From the NCBI RefSeq assembly GCF_001570545.1, contig NZ_BBXD01000010.1, positions 372,001 through 436,000 of the forward strand: DNA of 64,000 nt, in the 5' to 3' direction. The position numbers were made by a program, and so were the translations under genes. Each line of letters opens with the position of its first letter. Position 1 is the stretch's first letter. This document shows positions 50,915 through 59,742 of the stretch, piece after piece. This DNA comes from Herbidospora mongoliensis. GTDB taxonomy: Bacteria; Actinomycetota; Actinomycetes; Streptosporangiales; Streptosporangiaceae. The notes beneath the pieces were generated by a model. The model was not told where the DNA came from, ran no database searches, and was given only the letters and a program-made list of their open reading frames with translations.

Positions 50915-51029
50915 ACCAGTCGTGTCAGGCGTTCAACTGCCGAGCTGCTCCCGGACGGCTTTGGCGGAGGCCTGATTTTCGTATGGCACTATTCGAAATG
51001 TCCTGATGGAGACGGCTTCTGGGTGAAAC

Positions 51030-52985
51030 GTGATTGATTTCCGGATTGACTTGTTCGGCGGCTTCCGGGTCAGGGTCGGCGATCGACTCATCGCTCCGGA
51101 GGCCTGGTCCCAGCGCAAACCGGCCGCTCTCGTCAAGCTCCTCGCCCTCGCCCCCGGCCACCGGCTCCGCCGCGAACAGGTCATGGACGCCCTCTGGCCC
51201 GACCTCGACCAGCGCGCCGCCGCCGCGAACCTCCGCAAGGCCCTCCACTCCGCCCGACGGAATCTGGCCGAAGACAAGCTGATCCTTGCGGTGGGAGACC
51301 TCCTCTGCCTCCCACCGGAGGGGGTCAGGGTCGACGTCGCCGCCTACTGGTCCGCCCGCCGGACCAGGGATTACGACGAGGCGATCGAGCTCTACCGAGA
51401 CGGTCTCCTCCCGGAGGACGTGTACGAAGACTGGGCCGCCGCCCCACGAGAGGAACTGCGCCTCGACTGGCTGGCCGCCGTCGAGGAGTACGCCGGACTC
51501 CTGGAGTCCAGGGGCGACCTCAACGAAGCGGCGAGAAAGGTCCAGCGACTCGTCGCGGAAGACCCGCTCCGGGAGTCCGCCCACGCCTGGCTGATGCGCC
51601 TCTACACACTCGCCGGACGTCGGGACGAGGCCCGACGCCAGTACTCGAAAATCAATGAGCTCCTCGACATCGAGCTGGGCGTCGAACCTCAGCCAGAAAC
51701 GCAGCGCCAGTATGCCGAGATCGGCGCCGACCAGGCCCCAGACCCTGCCCTGACCACGGATCTCTGGGAGAAGGTCGGCGACCTGCGGGTTCAGTCGGGC
51801 GATCCGGCGGGCGCGGTCAAGGCGTTCGGGCAGGCGCTCACCGACTCCGCCGACCTGAAAGTCACCGGACGCATCCACCGCAAGGCCGCCGGCGCGTGGC
51901 TGATGCAGCACGTACCGGACGAGGCGGAGTCTCATCTCGACGCCGCCGAGCGGCACACCCCCGACGCCGCCGAACTGGGCCGGCTCACCTGTCTCAGGGC
52001 CAACCTCGCCTGGGAGCGCGGTGACCTGGCCACCGCTCACCTGCTCGCCGAGAAGGCCCATGCCATCGCGCTCGCCGACGGCGACAGTGCCGACGTCGCG
52101 GCGGCGCTGGAAGCGCTGGCGTTCGTGTCCCACGTCCAGGGGAACTGGCGGCCCGGTCTGCACGCCCAGATCGAAGGGCTCGCCGGGGTCGCGCTCGGGG
52201 TCAGGGTCGCCCGGCTGTGCGACTTCAACCACTGCCTCGGTCAATACCAGCTCTACGGCGACGCCTTCTCCGGTGACGTCGAAGACTACGCGCGGCAGAC
52301 GCTCACCCTCGCCGAGCGGGCCGACGCGATCCCCGCCCAGGCGTTCGCCTGGTGTCTGCTCGGTGAATCACTGCTGCTCGGGGCCCAATGGGACGAGGCC
52401 GAGGCGTGTCTCGAACGCTCGTGTGAGCTGTACGCGCCCCTCGGCAGCCGCTCGGTCGCACTCCCGTGGCTGCGACGGGCCGAGCTCGCGGCCTGTCTGG
52501 GGGCCCACGACGAGGCCACCGCCCACCTGAAGCGTGCGCGCGCGATCGCGATGGTCACGCCGATGGCGCGGCACGCGTGGGCGCGGCTGCACGCCACCGC
52601 CGCGCTGGCGGCCATGGAGCGCGGCAACCCCGACGACGTCATCCGGTCGGTCCGGGCGACCCAGAACGCGGCCGCCCGCCACGGCGACTGCGCCACGTGC
52701 AGCGCGCTGCTCAACCCCGTGGGGGCGCAGGCGTTCGCGCTGGTGGGTGATCGCGAGGGGGCGTACACACTCATGAAAGCGGCCACCCGATTGGCTGGGT
52801 CTTTCGAGAGTTCCGGCTGGAACGCCATGGCGGAGTCGGCGGCGGGGAGCGTGGCGCTCGCCGACGGCGATCACGCGGAAGCCGACGATCACTTCCACAA
52901 GGCGGCCGGTCTCTACGAGCGGGCCGGGCACGCCTTCTGGGCCGAGAAGGCGCGAGGGAACGTTCAGGGAACGCGGGCTCCGTAA
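51030..52985 (+). CDS. SARP/BTAD-family regulator with TPR-like C-terminus
   Basis: A 651-aa regulator. Residues about 1-95 form an OmpR-like winged helix (DLFGGFRVRVGD, WSQRKPAALVKLL), 100-230 the bacterial transcriptional activation domain (DPLRESAHAWLMRLYTLAGRRDEA), and the remainder, rich in Ala and short helices, is TPR-like. No NB-ARC ATPase is seen, so it is a large SARP lacking the AfsR middle domain. GTG start. The peroxiredoxin gene starts 34 bp after its end. SARPs usually activate secondary metabolism; the NRPS cluster is 27 kb away and no link is shown. Confidence 0.86.
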   Translation: MIDFRIDLFGGFRVRVGDRLIAPEAWSQRKPAALVKLLALAPGHRLRREQVMDALWPDLDQRAAAANLRKALHSARRNLAEDKLILAVGDLLCLPPEGVRVDVAAYWSARRTRDYDEAIELYRDGLLPEDVYEDWAAAPREELRLDWLAAVEEYAGLLESRGDLNEAARKVQRLVAEDPLRESAHAWLMRLYTLAGRRDEARRQYSKINELLDIELGVEPQPETQRQYAEIGADQAPDPALTTDLWEKVGDLRVQSGDPAGAVKAFGQALTDSADLKVTGRIHRKAAGAWLMQHVPDEAESHLDAAERHTPDAAELGRLTCLRANLAWERGDLATAHLLAEKAHAIALADGDSADVAAALEALAFVSHVQGNWRPGLHAQIEGLAGVALGVRVARLCDFNHCLGQYQLYGDAFSGDVEDYARQTLTLAERADAIPAQAFAWCLLGESLLLGAQWDEAEACLERSCELYAPLGSRSVALPWLRRAELAACLGAHDEATAHLKRARAIAMVTPMARHAWARLHATAALAAMERGNPDDVIRSVRATQNAAARHGDCATCSALLNPVGAQAFALVGDREGAYTLMKAATRLAGSFESSGWNAMAESAAGSVALADGDHAEADDHFHKAAGLYERAGHAFWAEKARGNVQGTRAP

Positions 52986-53019
52986 CGTCTTCCTCGACAC
53001 CTAGCGAGGGAGCTCCACA

Positions 53020-53676
<657 letters not shown>

Positions 53677-53681
53677 CGACG

Positions 53682-54806
53682 ATGCGGATTCTGGTACTCG
53701 GGGCCGGGTTCGGCGGTCTGGAACTGACCACCCGGCTCGCGGAGACGCTCGGCGACGCGGCCGACATCACGCTGATCGACAAGGCCGAGGGGTTCGTGTT
53801 CGGCTTCTCGAAACTCGACGTGATGTTCAGCCGGACCGTTCCCGACGCCGTGGTGCACCCTTACGAGGGGCTGGTCAAGCCGGGTGTACGTCTGGTGCGC
53901 ACCACCATCCGGGCCATCGATCCGGCCGGGCTGCGCGTCGAGACCGACGCCGGGGCGTTCGAGGGGGACGTCCTGGTGGTCGCCCTCGGCGCCGACCTGG
54001 AGCCTGCCGCGACACCGGGGCTGGTCGAGGCCGGGCACGAGTTCTACACCGTCCCGGGCGCCTTCGCGGTGCGGGACGTGCTCGCCGGGTTCCAGGGCGG
54101 GCGAGTGGTCGTCGGGGTCACCTCGACACCGTTCAAGTGCCCGCCCGCGCCCAGCGAGACGGCGCTGATGCTGCACGACTACCTGTTCGAGCGTGGCTTA
54201 CGGGACGTGTCGGAGATATCCCTCGTCATGCCGCTCGGGACGCCCATTCCACCCTCACCGGCCGCCTCCGAGGCGCTGCTCGACGCGTTCGCGGAGCGGG
54301 GGATCGGGTGGTATCCGGATCGGCTGGTGTCCCGGCTCGACCCCGAGAAGAAGGTGGCGATCCTCGCCGATGGGGAGGAGATGCCGTTCGACCTGTTCCT
54401 CGGGGTGCCGAAGCATCGGGTCCCCGACGTGGTCGTCGAGTCGGGGATGTGCGTGGACGGGTGGATTCCGGTCAACCCGCTGACCTTGGAGACCGCGTTC
54501 CCGAATGTGTACGCGGTCGGCGACGTGACCAGCGTGGGGACCCCCAAGGCCGGCGTGTTCGCCGAAGGCCAGGCAGCCGTGGTGGCCGACCGGATCGCCG
54601 GGAGGTCAGCCACCTACGGTGGGACGGGGATCTGTTACATCGAGTTCGAGCACGAGAAGGTGGCCCGGGTCGAGGTGACGTTCCGGAGCGGCGAACGCCC
54701 GCACGGCCGGTTCGACGACGCGTCCGTGGTGTACGCGGCGGACAAGGGAGAGTTCGGGTCGAGCCGGGTCCGGCGCTGGTTCGGACGGGAGTGGACGACC
54801 GCCTAG
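53682..54806 (+). CDS. FAD/NAD(P)-dependent oxidoreductase (NDH-2/SQR-like)
   Basis: A 374-aa pyridine-nucleotide-type flavoprotein with the FAD motif VLGAGFGGLE at residues 4-14 and a second dinucleotide motif later, ending in the FAD contact NVYAVGDVTSV. The layout resembles type II NADH and sulfide:quinone dehydrogenases. Only one Cys pair region (KCPPAP) is visible near residue 150, so SQR activity is doubtful. It starts within the stop region of the peroxiredoxin gene; the upstream GTG at 53673 (overlapping the stop, GTGA) is an alternative start. Confidence 0.83.
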   Translation: MRILVLGAGFGGLELTTRLAETLGDAADITLIDKAEGFVFGFSKLDVMFSRTVPDAVVHPYEGLVKPGVRLVRTTIRAIDPAGLRVETDAGAFEGDVLVVALGADLEPAATPGLVEAGHEFYTVPGAFAVRDVLAGFQGGRVVVGVTSTPFKCPPAPSETALMLHDYLFERGLRDVSEISLVMPLGTPIPPSPAASEALLDAFAERGIGWYPDRLVSRLDPEKKVAILADGEEMPFDLFLGVPKHRVPDVVVESGMCVDGWIPVNPLTLETAFPNVYAVGDVTSVGTPKAGVFAEGQAAVVADRIAGRSATYGGTGICYIEFEHEKVARVEVTFRSGERPHGRFDDASVVYAADKGEFGSSRVRRWFGREWTTA

Positions 54807-55681
54807 TCGTACGAGGCGACCTCAATGAGGTTCTGGTCGGGGTCGCGCACGTAGAGGCTGGTCATCGGGCCGAGGGCGCCCGTTTTCCGGACGGGGCCCT
54901 CCTCGATCTCGATGCCGTGCGCTTTCAGGCGGGCGGCCACCCGCGCCGGCGGACTGGTGGTGATCAGGCAGAGGTCGGCGGTGCCCGGGGCCGGGTTCAG
55001 GGCGTGGGGGCTGAACTCGTGCCCGGCCTGATGGAGGTTGATCTTGCTGGCGCCGAAGTGGAGGGAGTCGCGGCCCTCGCCGAAGGTGACCGCGTCCATG
55101 CCCAGGACGTCGCGGTAGAAGGCGATCGCGCGAGGGATGTCGGCCACGGTCAGGACGAAGTGGTCGAGACGGTCGATGCGGATCGCGAAGGTCTCCTGGA
55201 TCGCCCGCCAGGCCTGGACGTCCAGCAGGGCGCGGTTGCGGGTGAAGAAGGCGTACAGGCCGTCACCGTGCCTGGCGAGGATGTCGGGGTTGTGGCGGGC
55301 GACGTCGATCTCGTTCGCGGCGGTGATGACGAGGAAGGCGCGCAGGTCGGGCCGGGTGACCTCGCCGGTGAAGCGGTCGTGGAAGTGGGCGAGGTCGGGG
55401 TAGGTGGCGTTGCGGTCGCAGGAGGCGTAGGCGTACACGATCGCCTCGGCCTCGTCGCCGATCAGGTCCCTGACCGCGGCCCGGTCGGAAAAGGGCAGGA
55501 GGGGGTGGGCGAAGCCGTCGGTGCCGTAAGTGGCGTGGAGCAGGCCCGCCGACCGAACCTCCTCGGGCGCGCCCCACTCGCCGAGCAGCGCGGCGACGCG
55601 TTTCAGGTGCTCCAGCAGGGTGCCGCCGGGGTGGGGGATCTCGGCGGCACCGTGACGGGTCAGGAAGTCGGTCGGTCTCAT
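54803..55681 (-). CDS. DUF6817-VOC fusion protein
   Basis: A 292-aa two-domain protein. Residues about 1-165 match a DUF6817-like region (HPGGTLLEHLKRVAALLGEWG, LLHATYGTDGF, DLAHFHDRF). Its His and Asp distribution recalls HD-like metal sites. Residues about 170-292 are a VOC module (LDHFVLTVADIPRAIAFYRDVLGMDAV and then SLYVRDPDQNLIEV). The fusion suggests a single enzyme acting with a bound metal on a small molecule, but the reaction is unknown. ATG 55681 has GGAAGAGGG upstream. Convergent with the flavoprotein gene, overlapping by 4 bp. Confidence 0.78.
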   Translation of the reverse strand: MRPTDFLTRHGAAEIPHPGGTLLEHLKRVAALLGEWGAPEEVRSAGLLHATYGTDGFAHPLLPFSDRAAVRDLIGDEAEAIVYAYASCDRNATYPDLAHFHDRFTGEVTRPDLRAFLVITAANEIDVARHNPDILARHGDGLYAFFTRNRALLDVQAWRAIQETFAIRIDRLDHFVLTVADIPRAIAFYRDVLGMDAVTFGEGRDSLHFGASKINLHQAGHEFSPHALNPAPGTADLCLITTSPPARVAARLKAHGIEIEEGPVRKTGALGPMTSLYVRDPDQNLIEVASYD

Positions 55682-55698
55682 GCCCTCTTCCTTCCCCC

Positions 55699-56427
55699 TC
55701 AGAACTGGGCGCGTTCCCGCCACGACGCCCAGACGGCCTCGTCGCCGAAGATCTCCAGGCCGTCGGACCCCCGGTTGAGCAGGGCCAGGAAGAGGTCGGC
55801 CGCGCGCCCCCGCACCGCCACCGTGCCCTTCCCGTGCCCCGGCTCCCACACGACCCGTCCCTCTTCGCCGTGGATCATCCACTCGCCCGGCACGTCGGTG
55901 GTGTGCAGGTGGACGGTCACCCCCGGGTCGAGGGTCTGACGGGAGGTCGCGACCGTGTCGATCCACTCCTCGATGCCGTCCACGGCCAGGTCGGCGGCCA
56001 GTTCGTAGGGCTGCCCGAGCGCCAGCGCCGCGTCGGCCCGGTGGACGGTCGCCTCGTGCAGACGCCGCCGGACCCACCACTGCGCCGGGCGCGGGCCGAG
56101 GAACGTCCACACCTGCGTCGACGCGCCGACCGATTCGATCGCGTCCTGGAGAACCTGCGGGCCGCCGTGCAGCCAGGCAAGTGCGCCCTCGGTGTCGGCC
56201 GGGGGCTTGCCGTCGCGGACCTCGCGCGGGTCCAGGACGCCCTCGATGCGGTCGGAGATGATCTGGGCCGACCAGCGGTCGCCCCGGCCGACGTGGCGGA
56301 AGAGTTGCTTCAGGGTCCAGCCGGGGCAGGTCGGCACGGGAGTGTCGGGGTCGGCGGTGTGGAGGAGTTCAGCGAACCGGGCGTTCTGCTCGATCAGGGC
56401 GGTCATGTGGTCCATGGCCACGATCAT
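55699..56427 (-). CDS. Maleylpyruvate isomerase-family mycothiol-dependent protein (DinB-like)
   Basis: A 242-aa member of the MDMPI family. The N-terminal four-helix bundle carries CPGWTLKQLFRHVGRGDRW near residue 34 with His at the metal position, and RLHEATVHRADA near residue 122. A C-terminal SCP2-like region follows. Members use mycothiol as cofactor. The start could be the ATG at 56427, 56415 or 56406; the longest possibility at 56445 lies deeper inside the Nudix gene, whose 3' end this gene overlaps either way. Confidence 0.82.
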   Translation of the reverse strand: MIVAMDHMTALIEQNARFAELLHTADPDTPVPTCPGWTLKQLFRHVGRGDRWSAQIISDRIEGVLDPREVRDGKPPADTEGALAWLHGGPQVLQDAIESVGASTQVWTFLGPRPAQWWVRRRLHEATVHRADAALALGQPYELAADLAVDGIEEWIDTVATSRQTLDPGVTVHLHTTDVPGEWMIHGEEGRVVWEPGHGKGTVAVRGRAADLFLALLNRGSDGLEIFGDEAVWASWRERAQF

Positions 56428-56905
56428 TCCCGGTCGGCTCGCCATCCGACAGGAACAGCGGGCCGGAACCCGGGTGCCGCAGGGTGGCGCCGATCCGGCG
56501 GGCCAGCGCCGGGTCGGTGAACCCGGCCAGCTCGTCGAGCGCGACGAACCGGACCTCGGCTATCTCACCGTCCTGGAACCGGATCCCGGCCAGGTCGTCG
56601 GCGGTCAGCGTGCCCCCGTCGAAGAGGAAGGCCACGAACGCGCGCCTGTTCGGCCGCGGCGGCTGAACATCGATGCTGAGCAGGTCACCCACCGGGCGGT
56701 CGAGGCCCAGCTCCTCGAAGAGCTCCCGGCGGGCCGCCGCCGCGGGGGTCTCCCCGCCGTCGACCTCGATCACGCCGCCGGGGATGTCCCAGTCTTCTTT
56801 GTACGTCGTCCGCACCAGCAGCACCCGGCTCGCTTCGTCGGTGAACAGCACTCCGGCCGCGGAGACGGCGACGGGGAGGGCGGCGTACCAGGCGGGAAAA
56901 TTCAC
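56369..56905 (-). CDS. Nudix hydrolase
   Basis: A 178-aa hydrolase with a Nudix box GGVIEVDGGETPAAAARREL followed by FEELGL. Relative to MutT the box has two extra residues between the Gly pair and the GE turn (VDGG), otherwise the catalytic Glu set REL-EE is intact. The tail after about residue 155 is hydrophilic and overlaps the next gene's coding region. Nudix enzymes cleave nucleoside diphosphates linked to other groups; no specific substrate is visible here. Its 5' end lies near the SnoaL-like gene. Confidence 0.87.
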   Translation of the reverse strand: MNFPAWYAALPVAVSAAGVLFTDEASRVLLVRTTYKEDWDIPGGVIEVDGGETPAAAARRELFEELGLDRPVGDLLSIDVQPPRPNRRAFVAFLFDGGTLTADDLAGIRFQDGEIAEVRFVALDELAGFTDPALARRIGATLRHPGSGPLFLSDGEPTGNDRGHGPHDRPDRAERPVR

Positions 56906-56934
56906 CGGCCGACTCTACAACCGCCGGCGGACGT

Positions 56935-57339
56935 TCAGGCGTAGCCCGGGTGGTCTGTCACACCTGATTTCTGGACATATTCGGGATTATCCGTCATATG
57001 CCAATAGTCGCGGGTCTCGACCGCCAGACCGTTCTCGTCGAACCGCACGAAAACACATCCGGCCAGGTGGCCTTCCTCGGCGCGTACGGAGAACTCGATC
57101 GCGGCTGTGTCCCCGTCGACCAAAGGCTCGCCGAACTTCACGTTCAGCACGATCTCCTCTGAGAACGACCACGTCAGATACTCCCGTAAAGCCGCGAGTC
57201 CCCGATGCGGCTCACGGAACGGCATCGAGCGGTGGACGATGTCCGGGGCGTACAGAGAAACAAGCAGGCCGACGTCGTGAGTGGCCCAGCCGGTTTGCCA
57301 GGTGCGGGCGAAGCGGAGGGCGATCTCCCTGGTGTTCAC
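56935..57339 (-). CDS. SnoaL/NTF2-like protein
   Basis: A 134-aa protein of the SnoaL-like cone fold: an N-terminal helix (REIALRFARTWQTG), the YAPDIVHRSMP strand, and EGHLAGCVFVRFDE later. Such folds serve as cyclases, isomerases or limonene-epoxide-hydrolase-like enzymes and as binding modules. Start at the GTG 57339 is chosen over a TTG at 57363. The divergent DUF72 gene starts just 23 bases away, so one or both genes must have promoter elements inside the other's coding sequence. Confidence 0.75.
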   Translation of the reverse strand: MNTREIALRFARTWQTGWATHDVGLLVSLYAPDIVHRSMPFREPHRGLAALREYLTWSFSEEIVLNVKFGEPLVDGDTAAIEFSVRAEEGHLAGCVFVRFDENGLAVETRDYWHMTDNPEYVQKSGVTDHPGYA

Positions 57340-57362
57340 CCGCCGAAGCTTAGGCTGGCGCA

Positions 57363-58067
57363 ATGTTGGTGGGAACGTCCGGCTGGCAGTACGCCGACTG
57401 GCGCGGGGTCCTCTATCCGCCCGGCCTGCCGCAGAAACGATGGCTGGAACACTACGGAGAAGAATTCGGCACCGTCGAGAACAACGGCGCCTTCTACCGC
57501 CTGCCGAGCCGCGAAACCTTTCAGGAATGGCACGACAGAACGCCTGACGATTTCGTCATGGCGGTCAAGGTGAGTAGATATCTCACCCACGTCAGACGCC
57601 TGCGCGACCCGAAAGAACCGGTCGACCGCCTGATGCGGATGGCCGAAGGCCTGGGCGACAAACTCGGCCCGATCCTGCTGCAACTCCCGCCCAATCTCCG
57701 GTGGGAAGATGGCACCCTCGAAGCCTGCCTCAGATGCTTCCCCACAAGCGTCGCCCTGGCCGTCGAACCCCGCCACGAATCGTGGTGGAACGACGACACC
57801 CGGCGAACCCTCGAAAAGCACCACGCCGCCCTCGTCTGGAGCGACCGCCGTGGCCGCAGGCAAGGACCGCTGTGGCAGACCACGACGTGGGCCTACCTGC
57901 GCTTTCACGAGGGCACGTCGAAGAGACACCCACCCCGATACGGCGACCGAGCGCTCACCACGTGGCTGACCAGACTGCCCGAAGACAGCTACGTCTACTT
58001 CAACAACGACCACGCGGGGGCCGCGGTGATAAATGCGCGCCGCTTCACAGCATTGGCGACAAAATAG
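57363..58067 (+). CDS. DUF72 family protein
   Basis: A 234-aa protein with the DUF72 TIM-barrel-like layout: VGTSGWQYADWRGVLYP at the start, EFGTVENNGAFYRLPS near 35, DFVMAVKVSRYLTH, and AVEPRHESWW near 130. YVYFNNDHAGAAV at the end is also characteristic. The family (YecE-like) has no established function; metal and nucleotide binding have been proposed. Its ATG has no Shine-Dalgarno site, suggesting a leaderless transcript given the 23-bp divergent spacing. Confidence 0.85.
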   Translation: MLVGTSGWQYADWRGVLYPPGLPQKRWLEHYGEEFGTVENNGAFYRLPSRETFQEWHDRTPDDFVMAVKVSRYLTHVRRLRDPKEPVDRLMRMAEGLGDKLGPILLQLPPNLRWEDGTLEACLRCFPTSVALAVEPRHESWWNDDTRRTLEKHHAALVWSDRRGRRQGPLWQTTTWAYLRFHEGTSKRHPPRYGDRALTTWLTRLPEDSYVYFNNDHAGAAVINARRFTALATK

Positions 58068-58072
58068 GGCGC

Positions 58073-58723
58073 ATGCGCACGACGAGGCTGTTGGGGTCCG
58101 CCGAGCTGGACGCGTCTCCCGTCGTGGCGAACATCGCGATGAACCGGGGACGCCGTCTGGCGAGTTACTCCCGTGAGCTCGGCCTGAACCTGGCCGGGCT
58201 CCTCCCGGGCGCGTCCTGGCTCGACCTGTGCTGTGGCGAGGGCCACGCGCTCGCGGAGGCCGCGATGCTCGGTGCCGATGTCACGGGGGTCGATCTGGTC
58301 GGCCACTTCGCCGTCCCGCCGGGGAAGAACGTGGAGCTGGTCGTCGCCGCCGTCCCGGGCTGGCGGCCGGCCCGGAAGTTCGACCTGGTCACTGCCGTTC
58401 ACGGCCTTCACTACGTCGGTGACAAGCTCAAATTCCTCGCCGACGTCGCCGGGTGGCTGACCGATCACGGCAGGTTCGCGGCCAGTTTCGACGTCGCCTC
58501 CGTCCACACGGAGTCGCGGCGGAAACTGCTGGCCACGTTGAGGAGCCAGGGGTTCGTCTACGACTCCAGGAAGAAGCTCATCTCCAGAACCGGCCCCGCC
58601 GCGATCGAGCTCCCCTACGAATACCTGGGCGCCGATGACAAGGCCGGGCCCAACTACACCGGCCAGCCGGCCGTCGTCTCCCACTATCGGGTGTACGTCG
58701 ACTGCACGAACCCCGACTCGTAG
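58073..58723 (+). CDS. Class I SAM-dependent methyltransferase
   Basis: A 216-aa protein with motif I WLDLCCGEGHALAEA near residue 43 and a Rossmann layout. No specific substrate-binding insertion is recognisable. It starts 5 bp after the DUF72 gene ends, so the two are likely cotranscribed. The ATG 58073 gives MRTTRLLG. The C-terminus overlaps the convergent DHFR-like gene by 40 bp, leaving its last 13 codons within that antisense gene. Confidence 0.8.
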   Translation: MRTTRLLGSAELDASPVVANIAMNRGRRLASYSRELGLNLAGLLPGASWLDLCCGEGHALAEAAMLGADVTGVDLVGHFAVPPGKNVELVVAAVPGWRPARKFDLVTAVHGLHYVGDKLKFLADVAGWLTDHGRFAASFDVASVHTESRRKLLATLRSQGFVYDSRKKLISRTGPAAIELPYEYLGADDKAGPNYTGQPAVVSHYRVYVDCTNPDS

Positions 58724-59196
58724 GCCACCGTCAGCCGATGAGTGAGCGCGACGTCCCCGTGCAGGGACCCGAAAAGGGGCATCCCCTCGCCGATGAGGAC
58801 CGGCGCGCGGGTCACGGTGAGCTCGTCGAGGCGGCCCTCCCGCAGGAAGGTCTGGATCAGGCGGCCTCCGTCGACGTACACCCGCTTGCTGTGCGGAGTC
58901 AGCCCGGCCACCAGGTCGTCGAAGCTCCGGTAGACGGTCACCCGCTCATCGGAGGCGGGCAGCGTCGTGCTCAGGACCGCTACCTGCTTGCCCTCGTAGG
59001 GCCAGGCGCCGAAGCCGAGGACCGTCTCGTAGGTCACCCGGCCGAGGGCGACGGTGTCGATGTCGCGGATGAAGTCGGTGTAGCCGAGGTCGCCGGCCTG
59101 CTCGCCCCGGGTGGTCAGCCAGGTCAGATCGCCGTCGGGGCGGGCGATGAAGCCGTCGAGGCTGGTGCCGATGAAGGCCGCGGCGGTGAAGGTCAT
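58684..59196 (-). CDS. Dihydrofolate reductase-family protein (RibD C-terminal type)
   Basis: A 170-aa protein of the DHFR-like fold with the N-terminal FIGTSLDGFIARPDG, GRVTYETVLG and the GDGVR-like VYVDGGRLIQTFLREG motif near residue 105. This is the NADPH-binding RibD C-terminal type; members are reductases of various substrates including riboflavin precursors. Start ATG at 59196 overlaps the upstream regulator's stop by 4 bp (TetR gene on the same strand), so the pair is likely cotranscribed. Confidence 0.87.
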   Translation of the reverse strand: MTFTAAAFIGTSLDGFIARPDGDLTWLTTRGEQAGDLGYTDFIRDIDTVALGRVTYETVLGFGAWPYEGKQVAVLSTTLPASDERVTVYRSFDDLVAGLTPHSKRVYVDGGRLIQTFLREGRLDELTVTRAPVLIGEGMPLFGSLHGDVALTHRLTVAYESGFVQSTYTR

Positions 59197-59681
59197 CTCG
59201 TCTCCAAGAGTGCGCGCAGGTCGTCTCGCAGCCGGGACACCCCGGTCAGGGCGGCGTCGACGAGGCTGCCGTTGTGGGTCAGCAAAATCAGCCGGGCCAG
59301 GACGGGGTCGCCGATCCGGTCGCGGATCTGCTCCTCCAGGCGCCGGGCATGGTCGGCGGCGTGGCGCCGGAAATCGGCGTCGGTCAGGTCGAGCTGGAAG
59401 AACGCCAGGTTCCCGGGGTCGGTGGCGCCCGCGCTCAGGGTGACGAGCGCGTCGACTACGTCGCCGGGCGGCAGGGTCACCGAGGCGGCGGCGTGCCGGG
59501 CGAAGGCCAGCAGCAGGCCGCGTTTCGAGCCGAAGCGCTGCACCAGCGTGGCCGGCGACAGGCCCACCTCGGCGGCCACCAGCGCGAGCGTCACCCCGGC
59601 GGGGCCGTGCCGGGCGATCACCAGGCCGGCGGCCCGCAGGATCGTCTCGTCATCTCGTGTACGCGGTCTCACCACACCCAC
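59193..59681 (-). CDS. TetR-family regulator
   Basis: A 162-aa regulator with a helix-turn-helix (VTLALVAAEVGLSPATLVQRFGSK) near residue 24 and a C-terminal ligand domain. I start it at the GTG at 59681, since the longer form from 59744 would cover the palindromic operator and the divergent peroxidase gene's ribosome site. It precedes the DHFR-like gene (ATGA-type overlap) and faces the DyP/encapsulin operon across a 20-bp palindrome, so it may regulate both sides. Confidence 0.83.
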   Translation of the reverse strand: MGVVRPRTRDDETILRAAGLVIARHGPAGVTLALVAAEVGLSPATLVQRFGSKRGLLLAFARHAAASVTLPPGDVVDALVTLSAGATDPGNLAFFQLDLTDADFRRHAADHARRLEEQIRDRIGDPVLARLILLTHNGSLVDAALTGVSRLRDDLRALLETR

Positions 59682-59685
59682 CAAT

Positions 59686-59705
59686 ATAAATGACCGTTCA
59701 TTTAT
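59686..59705. promoter_or_regulatory. Palindromic operator between tetR and DyP/encapsulin operon
   Basis: ATAAATGA-CCGT-TCATTTAT is a perfect 8-bp inverted repeat with a 4-bp centre. It lies within the 61-bp divergent gap and is far more AT-rich than the surroundings. It is the obvious site for the adjacent TetR protein. Confidence 0.85.
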
Positions 59706-59742
59706 GAACAAACCCGTGACCCGATAAGGAGATTGATCAACC

